Shown here in pieces: positions 42,501 through 52,248 of a stretch of DNA of 64,000 nt. The position numbers and the translations under genes were made by a program. Below the pieces are notes generated by a model. The model made no database searches. It was not told where the DNA came from and was given only the letters and a program-made list of their open reading frames with translations. Source of the DNA: Dyadobacter fanqingshengii (GTDB lineage Bacteria > Bacteroidota > Bacteroidia > Cytophagales > Spirosomataceae); the NCBI RefSeq assembly GCF_023822005.2, contig NZ_CP098806.1:1798001-1862000 (forward strand), in the 5' to 3' direction. Numbering within the stretch: position 1 is the first letter of the stretch; each line of letters begins with the position of its first letter.

Positions 42501-43854
42501 ATTTAATGTGACGCTTAACCAGGGCAACAATACGCTCCGGATCCAGGGATTGCCCGGATACAGCATTCGGCAGGATAAAATATGCGTGACGGGTCCTGGC
42601 GGCCAGAATCCGCAGGAGCCAACTTGTAATTTCAACCTTGCGCCAAGTGCCAACAAAGGAACATATGCACCGCAGGAGCAGATCAGTTTCAATGCTAATT
42701 GCACAGGCGGCGATTGCGGAAGCGTTTCTTACGCATGGACAGGCAATGGCGCCAATGCATCAGGCGCAACGGCCAATATCAATGCACCAGCTGCCCCAGG
42801 AAGCTACACTTATACGCTAACCGCTTCCAAAAACGGCTGTGCGAGTAAGACAGTGAATGTGAACATCCAGGTGGCCAACTCGCAGCCAACTTGTGCTTTT
42901 GACATTACGGCTAGTGCTTCGAATACAGCTCCGGCTTGTTTGGCAAATGTCACATTATCGTCCGGCTGCACAGGAGCAGATTGCGCAGGCGTCACTTACA
43001 CGTGGAGCGGAAACGGCATTAATCAAACGGGAAGCTCGATTAACATTACAGCTCCGGGTGCAAACGGCTCTTACACTTACACCGTAAAAGCTTCCAAAGG
43101 TGGCTGTGCGGACAAAACGGCAACGGTAACTTTAACCATTACCAACTGCAATCCACCTGTGGGCGGTAATTTCAGCCTCTGCCTCGAATCTGAGAATCAA
43201 AGCGGGAACGGCGCCACTACCGGCGATCCGAATGCTTCCAACGGCAGCACCAGAGGAGTTAAAGAGGATTACAATCACTACGTGGATTACGCTGTAAATG
43301 GGGTGCCAAGTGCGGGAGTTTATCAGCTTAAACTACGCTACTCTGCGAGCTCAACCCCTAATATTGCAATCTCGGTCAATGGCAATACGGCTATCGCTTC
43401 CACTAATGTTCCCGCCACGCATACCTGGAACATTGTTTTCCGCGAAGTGGTCTTTAATATAACGCTTGCCGCTGGCAACAACACAGTCCGCATTCAGGGA
43501 TTGAATGGCCCCAGCATCCGGCAGGATAAACTTTGCGTAACAAACTCAGGATCAAATGCTAGAATGGGTGTGCCTGAAAACTTGTTCAAGTTGGCAGGGC
43601 CGGACGAACGCCTGAATGTATTCCCTAACCCATCGCCGGGCGAATTCAATGCGAAGTTCAGTCTTTCCAATGACGACGAAGGAACCATCACGGTTACCGA
43701 TATTCGTGGAAGGGTTTGGCATACGTCCAAAGTGAAAGGAAATGGGACGCATGACGAGAAAATCAAGCTGCCGAATGCTCCGGCCGGCATCTATTTAATT
43801 CAAATTAAAAATGGTAAAACAACGGATGTTAGAAAACTGCTAATTGCTCAATAG
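39520..43854 (+). CDS. CotH-domain surface protein with repeated PKD/CBM-like modules, T9SS cargo
   Basis: The 1444-residue protein has a signal peptide (ending near VHAQ) and an N-terminal beta region. A CotH-kinase domain (about 130-470) contains RGNSSSFFPKKNYRVQF, KGVYMIGEDMDRKQL and FIPWDLDGAWG, where kinase-like family members have their acidic residues. From about 488 there are two near-identical 318-residue units, then a shorter third one. Each has a PKD/Ig-like domain followed by a carbohydrate-binding (CBM6/35-like) domain and a second Ig-like domain. A T9SS type A sorting domain ends it. It may phosphorylate or cross-link surface partners while binding glycans; that is inference. 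Near-identical DNA repeats mean recent duplication. TAAGTTTG at 39460 fits a -7 element with no clear -33. Confidence 0.9.
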   Translation: MRNLFYLTLFWLQCLCVHAQIPADNYRFYIDEGRKMIVCNQLPNPSQITGSPIQMQFGAKVFTFPGNISTLSHGVKYLITNGGQQYSLYFTQLPLVNLEVPDPSQINLEEEIPGGISIAESTTTPLISNMAIRIRGNSSSFFPKKNYRVQFKDAQGKNKDESILGLRSDKRWLFFGMWNEELRSTNNVSHNLWIDMHKLYYAASEPSAFSSIRTKYVEVFMNKSYKGVYMIGEDMDRKQLQLKKNDGDVTRGELFKADDWSLSAAWEGIGVAKPAPGSEDWQSWELEYPDYSDWNNHHNLLKAVIESSDADFKANIWNLFKQENVIDYFIFLNLLSVEDNMEKNYFIGRYDQGQPWFFIPWDLDGAWGYFPDGVRSNKTQGDRQNGLFKKLFRTNPDGFKNKLATRYFQLRQNLLTEANLKNRFQSNYNLLNSNLIYERDAAVSQDNYGGPNRSGGLAYVNNYITQRLAWLDTYFCPMMDGGCNGQSSCAFEITANASNISPACSANVTLSSGCTGADCAGVTYTWSGNGINQTGTSINITAPGANGSYTYTVKASKSGCADKTAMVTLNITNCTPPVGNDPFSACLEAESQNGNGAITGDPNASNGSTRGEKDNYNHYVDYVINGVKATGAHQVKVRYYANGAAQGSFSVNGNVVLPSANFPPTYSWNIVWREETFNVTLNQGNNTLRIQGLPGYSIRQDKICVTGPGGQNPQEPTCNFNLAPSANKGTYAPQEQISFNANCTGGDCGSVSYAWTGNGANASGATANINAPAAPGSYTYTLTASKNGCASKTVNVTIQVANSQPTCAFDITASASNTAPACSANVTLSSGCTGADCSGVTYTWSGNGINQTGTSINITAPGANGSYTYTVKASKSGCADKTATVTLNITNCTPPVGNDPFSACLEAESQNGNGAITGDPNASNGSTRGEKDNYNHYVDYAINGVKATGPHQVKVRYYANGAAQGSFSVNGNVVLPSANFPPTYSWNIVWREETFNVTLNQGNNTLRIQGLPGYSIRQDKICVTGPGGQNPQEPTCNFNLAPSANKGTYAPQEQISFNANCTGGDCGSVSYAWTGNGANASGATANINAPAAPGSYTYTLTASKNGCASKTVNVNIQVANSQPTCAFDITASASNTAPACLANVTLSSGCTGADCAGVTYTWSGNGINQTGSSINITAPGANGSYTYTVKASKGGCADKTATVTLTITNCNPPVGGNFSLCLESENQSGNGATTGDPNASNGSTRGVKEDYNHYVDYAVNGVPSAGVYQLKLRYSASSTPNIAISVNGNTAIASTNVPATHTWNIVFREVVFNITLAAGNNTVRIQGLNGPSIRQDKLCVTNSGSNARMGVPENLFKLAGPDERLNVFPNPSPGEFNAKFSLSNDDEGTITVTDIRGRVWHTSKVKGNGTHDEKIKLPNAPAGIYLIQIKNGKTTDVRKLLIAQ
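40984..43144 (+). repeat. Tandem 954-bp repeat inside the CotH gene
   Basis: Two complete units (about 40984-41937 and 41938-42891) differ at only scattered bases, and a third copy runs to about 43144 before diverging. The period (954 bp) is a multiple of 3, so the frame is kept. The near-identity, including at third codon positions, suggests recent duplication or gene conversion and possible copy-number variation between strains. Confidence 0.88.
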
Positions 43855-43866
43855 CTAACCTCTCAA

Positions 43867-43907
43867 AAAGCAAAAAAGCCGGAGCTAAGCTTCGGCTTTT
43901 TTGCTTT
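43867..43907. terminator. Bidirectional terminator after CotH gene
   Basis: A perfect 15-bp stem (43867-43881 against 43893-43907) with a small inner pairing in the loop. The arms are A-rich and T-rich, so it can serve the convergent M61 gene as well. Confidence 0.9.
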
Positions 43908-43923
43908 AAAAACTCACAACTAT

Positions 43924-45741
43924 TTACTTAATCTTACCCCCTAGCCAATCTTTGCGGAATTTTTTCATTTCCTCGGTTACCGGCAAGCTGGCAGTTTCGT
44001 TCGTTTGCACGACCCATTTTGGATTTTCTACCAATGTGATCATCCCCAGTTTGACGTTTTCGCGATGGCTATATTCGACGGCAATTTGTTCGCCAGGCTT
44101 GTGCGCATTGAGAATAGCGGTTAACTCCGCCTGCGTTGCCACTGCTTTGCCGCCCAGTTTCAGAATCTTGTCGTCAATGTCCAGTCCCGCAATGTATAAA
44201 GGTGAATCAATGATGGTGTTGGACAAAATGGTAAGCTCCGTTCCCTCCTTGTAACGAACGTCGCCGATCCAAGCCTTGCCAGCAAACTCCTTTTTCAATG
44301 TTAATCCCGCCATTTGGAGCAACGGCGCGTAATCGAACGACTCATAACCATTGATATATTTTGCAAAAAAACCTTCTGCAAAAGCTTTGTCTTTACTATA
44401 AGTAACCAGCACGTCCTGCAAATCGCTCACCTGGTAAGCCACTTCCGGCTTTCCGTGTTTCCGCCAAACGGCTTGCATATATCCGTCCAGAGTCAATCCA
44501 CGTGTACGCAATTGCAGATCCAGCGCCAGTGCAATGGAAGCGCCGTAAGGATAGTATGAAGTGTAAATGTTGGGATAATTGGTTTTGTCAATGGATACAC
44601 CCGCATCAACAAAAACCGCATTGTTACTGGCCTGAACAGGAGAAATTCGCTTCGCACCGGCTGTATTTTCTTTGGTATTCACCAAGAAACTCAACTCCTG
44701 ACAGTATTCCTCGGGCGACATGAAACCCGCCCGCGCCAAGATCAGGTCACCATAATATTGGGTAAAACCCTCTGCGAACCAAAGCTCGAAGCTCATGTTG
44801 CTCTTTTCAAAATCGAATGGTTCGAGTGTTTTCGGACGGATGCGCTCTACGTTCCAGGCGTGAAAAAATTCATGAGAAAATACACCCAACAATTCGTTAC
44901 CGCCATTGAATGCAACAGGAAGGGCGATCATTGTACTGTTGCGGTGCTCCATTCCATCTCCTTTCACATAAGGATTTATGCTGGCCAAAAATGTATACTG
45001 CCTGAAATCAAAAGCCGGGAACTCGCCGTAAATCATCTGGCTTTCCTGTGTAATGCGTTTGATTTTAGCAGCAAAACCATCTGCTAATGAGTCGTTTCCC
45101 GTAATTTCAAGCGCCAGCCTTAATTTAGCGGGCGTTTTATCCGGGTTACTCAACGTCCATTCCTTTATGGTGAGTTTCCCGATCTTGATCGGCGAGTCCA
45201 TGAAATATTGCAGATCCGACGCGCTGAATGTGTTTGGCTGCGCCCCTGGTTTAAGTTGTGTGGCAATGGTCCATTGGCCTTCCTTCGGTAAATTAAATTT
45301 TACCTCGATAGGTGCTTTCTGCAATTCCCTTACCCACAAAAAAGTCGCTGGCGCATTCAAATGAATGCTATTCTGATCCAAGCCTGCGTAAGTTCCGTCG
45401 GCGTGATTGGCATAAAGCGTGTATTGCACTTTTACAAAACCATTCAATCCCGAAACTTTATACACATCGCCATCAACACGCTGAACCGCAATTTCCTGAC
45501 CTGCTCTGTCCAAAGCCTTTACATCATAAACATTCTTTCCGTACTCATGCGTGGCATAACGGCCGGGTGAAGAACGGCTCATGCGAAATGTCAATTCCTT
45601 CTGCGGTGCATCGGTAACCGTCACAGCAACGTTAGCTTCGTGATGGACGAGATTGGGGAATGAAACTTCATAGTTGATCTTTTGCGCAAAAGCATAATTC
45701 ACAAAAAATGGAAGCGTGCACAGGTAAAAAAGTTTTTTCAT
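43924..45741 (-). CDS. M61 family zinc metallopeptidase
   Basis: The 605-residue protein has a signal peptide (to about residue 19, YAFAQ). The zinc-binding motif HEFFH starts at His290 in HEFFHAWNVERIRP, which is typical of M61 glycyl aminopeptidases. Earlier regions fit the M61 N-terminal beta domain, and the C-terminal part has a PDZ-like segment (LTILSNTIIDSPLYIAGLDIDDKILKLGGKAVATQ). It is probably a periplasmic or outer-membrane aminopeptidase. It is divergent from the DUF1080 gene and converges on the CotH gene. Confidence 0.93.
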   Translation of the reverse strand: MKKLFYLCTLPFFVNYAFAQKINYEVSFPNLVHHEANVAVTVTDAPQKELTFRMSRSSPGRYATHEYGKNVYDVKALDRAGQEIAVQRVDGDVYKVSGLNGFVKVQYTLYANHADGTYAGLDQNSIHLNAPATFLWVRELQKAPIEVKFNLPKEGQWTIATQLKPGAQPNTFSASDLQYFMDSPIKIGKLTIKEWTLSNPDKTPAKLRLALEITGNDSLADGFAAKIKRITQESQMIYGEFPAFDFRQYTFLASINPYVKGDGMEHRNSTMIALPVAFNGGNELLGVFSHEFFHAWNVERIRPKTLEPFDFEKSNMSFELWFAEGFTQYYGDLILARAGFMSPEEYCQELSFLVNTKENTAGAKRISPVQASNNAVFVDAGVSIDKTNYPNIYTSYYPYGASIALALDLQLRTRGLTLDGYMQAVWRKHGKPEVAYQVSDLQDVLVTYSKDKAFAEGFFAKYINGYESFDYAPLLQMAGLTLKKEFAGKAWIGDVRYKEGTELTILSNTIIDSPLYIAGLDIDDKILKLGGKAVATQAELTAILNAHKPGEQIAVEYSHRENVKLGMITLVENPKWVVQTNETASLPVTEEMKKFRKDWLGGKIK

Positions 45742-45878
45742 AGCAGCGATGATATCAAAATGGAAGCGTTCAATTTAATCTTAATCTTCTACATTTAATA
45801 CGGGGATGATTGCACTCAGCTGATAATTGCTTAATTTTTCCGTTCTAAATGATATCCAAACCTGAAATAACCTTATTG

Positions 45879-46568
45879 ATGAAACAAATACTTTTGTCCC
45901 TGTGCCTGCTTTTGCTTAGCATTTCCCACCAATCCCAGAGCCAGACGAAAACACTTTTTAATGGCAAAGACTTGAAAGGCTGGCACATTGATGTTCCCGA
46001 TATGGATAAGGATCCGGCTTTGAAAACGCCATTTATTGTACGCAATGGCTTATTGGTAAGTTTGGGAACGCCGGGCGGGCATTTGATTACCGACGATCAA
46101 TATGAAAATTTCCGCTTGACTTTTCAGTATCGTTTCGCGGGCAAGCCGGGCAATTGCGGTGCGCTGGTTTTCGTTTCAACGCCCCGTGCACTTTATGAAA
46201 TGTTCCCCAAATCAATCGAGGTTCAAATGATGAATCAGAATGCCGGGGATTTCTGGTGTATCCAGGAGGACATTACGGTGCCTGATATGGAAAAAAGGCG
46301 CGGCCCAAAGGAAAAATGGGGTGTCAATGGTGACAAATTAAGAAGAATCCCCAACCTGACTGATGGAACCGAAAAACCGCTCGGCGAATGGAATTCAATG
46401 ACGATCGAATGCGTAAAAAATTCAATTAAGGTGTGGCTGAACGGAGTGATGGTTAATTATGGTTATAATGCAACAGCGCAGAAGGGACAAATTGCTTTAC
46501 AGGCGGAAGGCTCGGAAGTGGAATTCAAGGAAGTGAAAGTTGCATCCATTAAATCTTTGTCAAAATAA
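45879..46568 (+). CDS. DUF1080 (3-keto-glucoside hydrolase-like) secreted protein
   Basis: The 229-residue protein has a signal peptide (MKQILLSLCLLLLSISHQS). The DUF1080 beta-sandwich runs from TLFNGKDLKGWHIDVPD near 23 to the end. In this family the fold resembles concanavalin-type lectins, and some members hydrolyse 3-keto-glycosides. I chose ATG 45879, at the signal peptide, over 45849. It ends immediately before lspA with no gap, so the two are probably co-transcribed, although a functional link is not obvious. Confidence 0.87.
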   Translation: MKQILLSLCLLLLSISHQSQSQTKTLFNGKDLKGWHIDVPDMDKDPALKTPFIVRNGLLVSLGTPGGHLITDDQYENFRLTFQYRFAGKPGNCGALVFVSTPRALYEMFPKSIEVQMMNQNAGDFWCIQEDITVPDMEKRRGPKEKWGVNGDKLRRIPNLTDGTEKPLGEWNSMTIECVKNSIKVWLNGVMVNYGYNATAQKGQIALQAEGSEVEFKEVKVASIKSLSK

Positions 46569-47081
46569 ATGTTTGAAATAAAATCGGATCGGCTGGTCAG
46601 GAACATCTCTATTTTTCTGATACTCATTGCCAACATCGGCTGCGACCAGATCTCGAAAAATGTGATCCGTAAAAATGTGGGGTTTTATCAGACGATCAGC
46701 GTTGTAGAAGACATCGTAACAATAACTTATGTGGAAAACACCGGAGCATTTCTGAGCATCGGCAGCGGACTTCCGCACACGCTGAAAGTGATTCTGCTAT
46801 CCGTTATTCCGTTGATAGTACTCTTTTTTGGCGTTGCTTACATATTAATGAAGCGGAACCTCACGCTCATGAGCGCGCTGGCGCTTAGCTTCGCAATTGG
46901 CGGCGGGATCGGCAACATTTACGACCGGCTCGTTCACGGATCAGTAACCGATTTTCTGCATATTAACCTGGGTTTTTTCCAAACCGGCATTTTTAATATG
47001 GCCGACGTGTCGATCATGATGGGAATGTTCATCTTTTTTATTCAGTCCTATACACGGCAAAAGGCAAGAATGCTGGGTTAA
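46569..47081 (+). CDS. lspA: Lipoprotein signal peptidase (signal peptidase II)
   Basis: The 170-residue protein has four hydrophobic helices and the signature blocks CDQISKNVIRKN (Asp near 22), VENTGAFLSIGSGLP, GGIGNIYDRLVHGSVTDFL and FNMADVSI with catalytic Asp residues. It cleaves the signal peptide of lipoproteins after lipid attachment. It begins right after the DUF1080 stop. A strong terminator follows. Confidence 0.95.
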   Translation: MFEIKSDRLVRNISIFLILIANIGCDQISKNVIRKNVGFYQTISVVEDIVTITYVENTGAFLSIGSGLPHTLKVILLSVIPLIVLFFGVAYILMKRNLTLMSALALSFAIGGGIGNIYDRLVHGSVTDFLHINLGFFQTGIFNMADVSIMMGMFIFFIQSYTRQKARMLG

Positions 47082-47095
47082 CCACATGCCTTTAA

Positions 47096-47129
47096 ATGCA
47101 AAAAACTCCTTCGCAGGAGTTTTTTGCAT
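47096..47129. terminator. Bidirectional terminator between lspA and the aconitase gene
   Basis: A perfect 15-bp stem (47096-47110 against 47115-47129) with a TCGC loop. A- and T-rich arms let it work on both strands. Confidence 0.93.
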
Positions 47130-47148
47130 TATATACTATTCTCAACAA

Positions 47149-49419
47149 CTACGCTGCTCCAACCGATCTGCGGATGATATTCAATGCAGAACCTGCTTTG
47201 AACCATTCAATCTGCTGCTCGTTGTAAGTATGGTTCACCGGAAATTCTTCGTTTGTACCGTCAATGTGATGCAAAACGATTGTTAGCGGCTGGCCTTCTG
47301 CGAATGTTTCCAATCCGAGGATATCAATTGAATCATCTTCCTGAATTTTATCGTAGTCGGCTGTGTAGGCAAACGTTAATGCAAGCATTCCCTGCTTTTT
47401 CAGGTTCGTTTCGTGGATACGCGCAAAGGATTTGGTTAAAATGGCTCGAACACCAAGGAAACGTGGCTCCATTGCGGCATGCTCGCGGGATGATCCTTCT
47501 CCGTAATTTTCATCTCCCACAACGATCGTTCCGATGCCATGTGCTTTGTAATCACGCTGCACCGCCGGAACTTCCGCATATTGATTTGTCAGTTGATTCT
47601 TAATGGTGTTGGTTTTCTCATTATAGTAGTTAACCGCCCCGATCAACATGTTGTTGGAGATATTATCAAGGTGTCCCCGGTATTTCAACCACGGGCCTGC
47701 CATTGAAATATGGTCCGTTGTACATTTTCCTTTTGCCTTAATAAGGAGTTTCAAACCTTTCAGATCTGTCCCTTCCCAAGCTGCAAATGGTTCAAGCAAC
47801 TGCAAGCGATCCGAAGTGGGGCTTACCAAAACCTGAACCTGGCTAGGATCTGACGCAGGAGCCTGATAACCAGCATCTTCTACTGCATATCCTCTCACAG
47901 GCTGCTCCAAACCACTTGGTTCGTCCAGCATTACTTCAACACCCTCTGAATTGATGAGCTTGTCTGTACGCGGATCAAAAGTAAGGCGGCCAGCAATCGC
48001 CAACGCCGTTACGATTTCAGGAGAAGCAACGAATGAGTGCGTATTAGGGTTACCATCCGCACGTTTCGAGAAATTTCGGTTGAATGATGTGATAATGGAG
48101 TTTTTCTCCCCTTTTTCAGCACCGTGACGCGCCCACTGACCGATACATGGTCCGCAAGCATTCGCCAAAACAACACCGCCGATGTGAGCAAATGTATCCA
48201 GATAACCATCCCGTTCCACCGTATAGCGAACGAGTTCGGAACCCGGCGTAATGGTATATTCTGAGCTTACCGTCAATTTTTTATCAACAGCCTGCTGCGC
48301 CAGTGACGCCGCGCGGCTTACATCTTCATAACTTGAATTGGTGCATGAACCGATCAATCCAACCGAAAGCACTTCCGGCCAGCCGTTTTCTCTCACCGCT
48401 GTCGCGAATTTAGAAAGCGGCCACGCCAAATCCGGTGTGAAAGGTCCATTCACATGCGGTTCTAATGTAGAAAGATCCAATTCGATCAGTTGATCAAAAT
48501 AGGTTGCAGGATCTGCATAAATCTCGTCATCAGATCGCAAATATTCTTTAATGCTGTCCGCAGCATCTGCAATTTCAGCTCTCTCAGTTGCTCTCAGATA
48601 AGCCGCGCTTCTTGCGTCATAAGCGAAAATAGAAGTCGTTGCTCCGATTTCGGCACCCATGTTGCATATTGTGGCCTTACCCGTTGCTGAAATGCTTTCT
48701 GCACCATCACCAAAGTATTCAACGACATATCCTGTTCCGCCTTTTACAGTCAACTGTCCTGCAACCCAAAGAATTACGTCCTTGGCAGCAGTCCACCCAC
48801 TCAGCTTTCCAGTCAATTTAACGCCGATCAAACGTGGCATTTTAAGCTCCCATGCGAGTCCTGACATCACATCACTGGCATCAGCACCGCCCACACCAAT
48901 CGCGATCATTCCCAAACCACCCGCATTAGGCGTATGTGAGTCCGTTCCGATCATCATACCGCCCGGAAACGCGTAGTTTTCAAGCACAACCTGGTGAATG
49001 ATACCCGCTCCTGCTCTCCAAAAGCCTAAGCCGTATTTATTGGAAACGGAAGAAAGGAAATCGTAGACTTCTTTGTTCTTATCAACCGCATTTTTCAAAT
49101 CCTGCGTCGCTCCGACTTCTGCCTGGATCAAGTGATCGCAATGCACCGTAGAAGGAACCGCTACTTGCGGCCTTCCGGCCTGCATGAATTGCAAAAGCGC
49201 CATCTGGGCCGTCGCGTCCTGCATGGCCACACGGTCCGGAGCAAAATCTACGTAAGATTTGCCGCGTTCGTATACTTGCGTCGGCGTCCCTTCCCACAAA
49301 TGGGAATATAAAATCTTTTCTGCCAGAGTTAAAGGCCGCCCTTCAATTTTACGAGCAGCTTCTACTCTTTCCTGCATGCGGGCGTAAACGCCCTTAATCA
49401 TCTCTAAGTCAAAAGCCAT
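47149..49419 (-). CDS. acnA: Aconitate hydratase A (AcnA/mitochondrial type)
   Basis: The 756-residue protein is an aconitase of the mitochondrial/AcnA-like type. Iron-sulfur ligands are in [10 protein letters not shown] and CGPCIGQW. The active-site regions [24 protein letters not shown] and [17 protein letters not shown] are present. It converts citrate to isocitrate in the TCA cycle. I chose ATG 49419; 14 further residues upstream are unlike the family. It lies 57 bases downstream of a different aconitase gene on the same strand, so the two are probably transcribed together. Confidence 0.94.
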   Translation of the reverse strand: MAFDLEMIKGVYARMQERVEAARKIEGRPLTLAEKILYSHLWEGTPTQVYERGKSYVDFAPDRVAMQDATAQMALLQFMQAGRPQVAVPSTVHCDHLIQAEVGATQDLKNAVDKNKEVYDFLSSVSNKYGLGFWRAGAGIIHQVVLENYAFPGGMMIGTDSHTPNAGGLGMIAIGVGGADASDVMSGLAWELKMPRLIGVKLTGKLSGWTAAKDVILWVAGQLTVKGGTGYVVEYFGDGAESISATGKATICNMGAEIGATTSIFAYDARSAAYLRATERAEIADAADSIKEYLRSDDEIYADPATYFDQLIELDLSTLEPHVNGPFTPDLAWPLSKFATAVRENGWPEVLSVGLIGSCTNSSYEDVSRAASLAQQAVDKKLTVSSEYTITPGSELVRYTVERDGYLDTFAHIGGVVLANACGPCIGQWARHGAEKGEKNSIITSFNRNFSKRADGNPNTHSFVASPEIVTALAIAGRLTFDPRTDKLINSEGVEVMLDEPSGLEQPVRGYAVEDAGYQAPASDPSQVQVLVSPTSDRLQLLEPFAAWEGTDLKGLKLLIKAKGKCTTDHISMAGPWLKYRGHLDNISNNMLIGAVNYYNEKTNTIKNQLTNQYAEVPAVQRDYKAHGIGTIVVGDENYGEGSSREHAAMEPRFLGVRAILTKSFARIHETNLKKQGMLALTFAYTADYDKIQEDDSIDILGLETFAEGQPLTIVLHHIDGTNEEFPVNHTYNEQQIEWFKAGSALNIIRRSVGAA

Positions 49420-49476
49420 AGTAATTGGAATTAATGCTAATACATGCACAAGCGTCAACAACTGTGCCAGTAGTAA

Positions 49477-52248
49477 CTACCTGCTCAATTGTTTGACAGG
49501 AGGTGCGAACTTGGTAAGGTCAATGCCGACCACAGCTGCTTTGTATTCATCTAAATTGGGAATTCGCCCAAGGATTGCAGACAAAACAACAACTGGTGTG
49601 GATGCAAGCAAGGACTCTCCTTTTTTACGATCCGAATCTTCAACGACCCTTCCCTGGAAAAGGCGGGTGGATGTTGCGAGAACCGTATCACCTTTGGCAG
49701 CCTTTTCCTGGTTACCCATGCACAGGTTACAGCCGGGACGTTCCAGATACATCATGTTTTCGTATTCGGTGCGTGCTGCAACTTTCGGAGCACTGTCATT
49801 AAATTCGAAGCCTGAGTATTTCTGCAAGACATCCCAGTCACCTTCATTTTTAAGCTCTTCTACGATATTATAGGTAGGTGCCGCCACCACAAGCGGTGCA
49901 CGGAATTCAACCTTGCCTTGTTGCTCTTCCAGATTCCTGAGCATTTGAGAAACAATTTTCAAATCTCCCTTATGAACCATACACGAGCCCACAAAACCCA
50001 GATCGACTTTTTTATCCTCTCCATAAAAAGAGAGCGCGCGAATCGTATCGTGCGTGTAACGCTTGGAAACATCTTTGTTATTAACATCAGGATCCGCAAT
50101 CATAGGCTCCACGATCACATCCAAGTCGATCACGACTTCGGCGTAATATTTTGCATTTGCGTCCGGAACCAACGCAGGTTTTTCACCTGACTTAATCTCA
50201 GCAATTCGCTTGTCCGCTTTATTGATCAATCCCTGCAGAACCTGTTTGTGATTCTCCATGCCTTTATCGATCATGATCTGGATTCTGCTTTTTGCAATTT
50301 CCAGTGATTGGATCAATGTGTCGTCCTCGGAAATACAGATGGAAGCTTTCGCCTTCATTTCTGCGGTCCAGTCGGTGAATGTGAAAGCCTGATCAGCCGG
50401 AAGCGTTCCTAAATGCACCTCGATGATCCTGCCCTGAAAAACATTTTCACCACCAAATTTTTGAAGCATTTGTGCCTGCGTCGCATGAACCACATCACGG
50501 AAATCCATGTGATCCTTCATGTCACCTTTGAAAGTTACCTTAACTGATTCAGGGATCGGCATGGAAGCTTCACCCGTTGCCAATGCAAGCGCAACAGTTC
50601 CAGAATCAGCACCGAACGCAACACCTTTGGACATTCTTGTGTGCGAATCACCACCGATGATGATCGCCCATTCGTCGATCGTAATATCATTAAGCACTTT
50701 GTGTATCACGTCCGTCATGGCGTGATATTCACCTTTCGGATCGCGGGCGGTAATCAAGCCGAAATCATTCATGAATTTCATGAGTTTCGGAATGTTCGCC
50801 TGCGCCTTTTTATCCCAAACGGAAGCCGTGTGGCAGCCAGACTGATAAGCACCGTCAACGATTGGCGAAATTGTTGTTGCAGCCATCGACTCCAATTCCT
50901 GAGCAGTCATAAGGCCCGTAGTATCCTGCGATCCTACGATATTTACTTCAACACGAACATCCGAACCGGCGTGCAACACTTTGCCCGGCGTAATGCCAAC
51001 CGCATTTCTGTTAAATATTTTTTCAACCGCAGTAAGGCCTTGTCCTTCGTACGAAATTTCCTTCGAAGGAGCAAATACAAGCGGGATATCAATTCCCAGA
51101 ATCTTTGACGCGATCGTCTGGATTTTTTTACCAAATACAATGGCATATGAACCGCCAGCTCTGATAAATTCCTTTTTCTGAGGCGTAAGCGCCTTCGAAA
51201 TGTCGATCAGTTCGCGGTCGCCATGATATAGTTTTTTTGTTCTTGTATTAATGGTAAGCACAGTGCCCGTAGCAACCGAGTAAACTTCTTCAAGAATAGG
51301 GTCACCATTTTCATTGCGAACGATTGCCCCATTTTCATCCACTTTTTTAACCCAGTTTTTCAGGTCAATGCCAATGCCGCCCGTAACATCAACAGTTGTA
51401 AGGAAAATCGGCGAAATGCCATTTGTTCCACCAACGATCGGAGCGATATTGACGAACGGGATGTAAGGGCTCGCTGGTTTACCAGTCCACAAAGCCACGT
51501 TGTTCACCCCCGACATTCTGGATGAGCCAACACCCATTGTGCCCTTCTCGGCAATCAGCATTACGCTCTTGCCCGGATGTTCTTCCTGCAAAGCCTTGAT
51601 CTCGTTCTGAGCCTGAGGCGTAATCATACACAAGCCATGTAATTCACGGTCTGAACGTGAATGCGCCTGGTTCCCGGGAGACAGCAGATCCGTAGAAATG
51701 TCGCCTTCGCCGGCAATAAAAGTAACGATTTGAATTTCCTCAGGCACTTCCGGCAATTTTGTAAAAAACTCTGCCTGTGCGTAACTCCTGATAATCTCCT
51801 TCGCAACTTCGTTATCGTTCTTAAATGCTTCCTTTAAACGGTCAATATCTGCGTCATAAAGGAAAACTTGTGTTTTAAGGACCTCAGCAGCTTGTCTTGC
51901 AATGGTGTAGTGATCGCCCAAAGCCAAGTCAAGTAATACTTCAATGGAAGGGCCGCCTTTCATGTGAGATAACAACTCAAATGCAAAAGCAGGCGTAATT
52001 TCTTCTAGTATGGATTCCCCGAGAATAATCTCTTTTAAAAACCGCGCTTTTACACTGGCAGCGCTTGTGGTTCCGGGTAAAGTATTGTAAATGAAAAATT
52101 TGAGAGAGTCTTGGCGATGCTCGCTATGAACATCTTTAATCTGCGCGATAATTTCGCCCAGCAATTCAGCGCCGTCTATCGGCTTTGGGTGAAGTCCCTG
52201 GGTTGCTCTTTCTTCAATCTCCTTAATGTAGTCCTTATAAATATTCAT
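49477..52248 (-). CDS. acnB: Aconitate hydratase B (bifunctional AcnB type)
   Basis: The 923-residue protein matches AcnB: an N-terminal HEAT-like domain (about 1-150), the swapped swivel domain, and iron-sulfur ligands in VGSCMVHKGD and GCNLCMGNQEKA near the C-terminus. AcnB acts as aconitase and often 2-methylisocitrate dehydratase. It also has a post-transcriptional RNA-binding role in some species when its cluster is lost. I chose ATG 52248, right before the family-like N-terminus. It is followed by acnA, giving tandem aconitases of two classes. Confidence 0.94.
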   Translation of the reverse strand: MNIYKDYIKEIEERATQGLHPKPIDGAELLGEIIAQIKDVHSEHRQDSLKFFIYNTLPGTTSAASVKARFLKEIILGESILEEITPAFAFELLSHMKGGPSIEVLLDLALGDHYTIARQAAEVLKTQVFLYDADIDRLKEAFKNDNEVAKEIIRSYAQAEFFTKLPEVPEEIQIVTFIAGEGDISTDLLSPGNQAHSRSDRELHGLCMITPQAQNEIKALQEEHPGKSVMLIAEKGTMGVGSSRMSGVNNVALWTGKPASPYIPFVNIAPIVGGTNGISPIFLTTVDVTGGIGIDLKNWVKKVDENGAIVRNENGDPILEEVYSVATGTVLTINTRTKKLYHGDRELIDISKALTPQKKEFIRAGGSYAIVFGKKIQTIASKILGIDIPLVFAPSKEISYEGQGLTAVEKIFNRNAVGITPGKVLHAGSDVRVEVNIVGSQDTTGLMTAQELESMAATTISPIVDGAYQSGCHTASVWDKKAQANIPKLMKFMNDFGLITARDPKGEYHAMTDVIHKVLNDITIDEWAIIIGGDSHTRMSKGVAFGADSGTVALALATGEASMPIPESVKVTFKGDMKDHMDFRDVVHATQAQMLQKFGGENVFQGRIIEVHLGTLPADQAFTFTDWTAEMKAKASICISEDDTLIQSLEIAKSRIQIMIDKGMENHKQVLQGLINKADKRIAEIKSGEKPALVPDANAKYYAEVVIDLDVIVEPMIADPDVNNKDVSKRYTHDTIRALSFYGEDKKVDLGFVGSCMVHKGDLKIVSQMLRNLEEQQGKVEFRAPLVVAAPTYNIVEELKNEGDWDVLQKYSGFEFNDSAPKVAARTEYENMMYLERPGCNLCMGNQEKAAKGDTVLATSTRLFQGRVVEDSDRKKGESLLASTPVVVLSAILGRIPNLDEYKAAVVGIDLTKFAPPVKQLSR

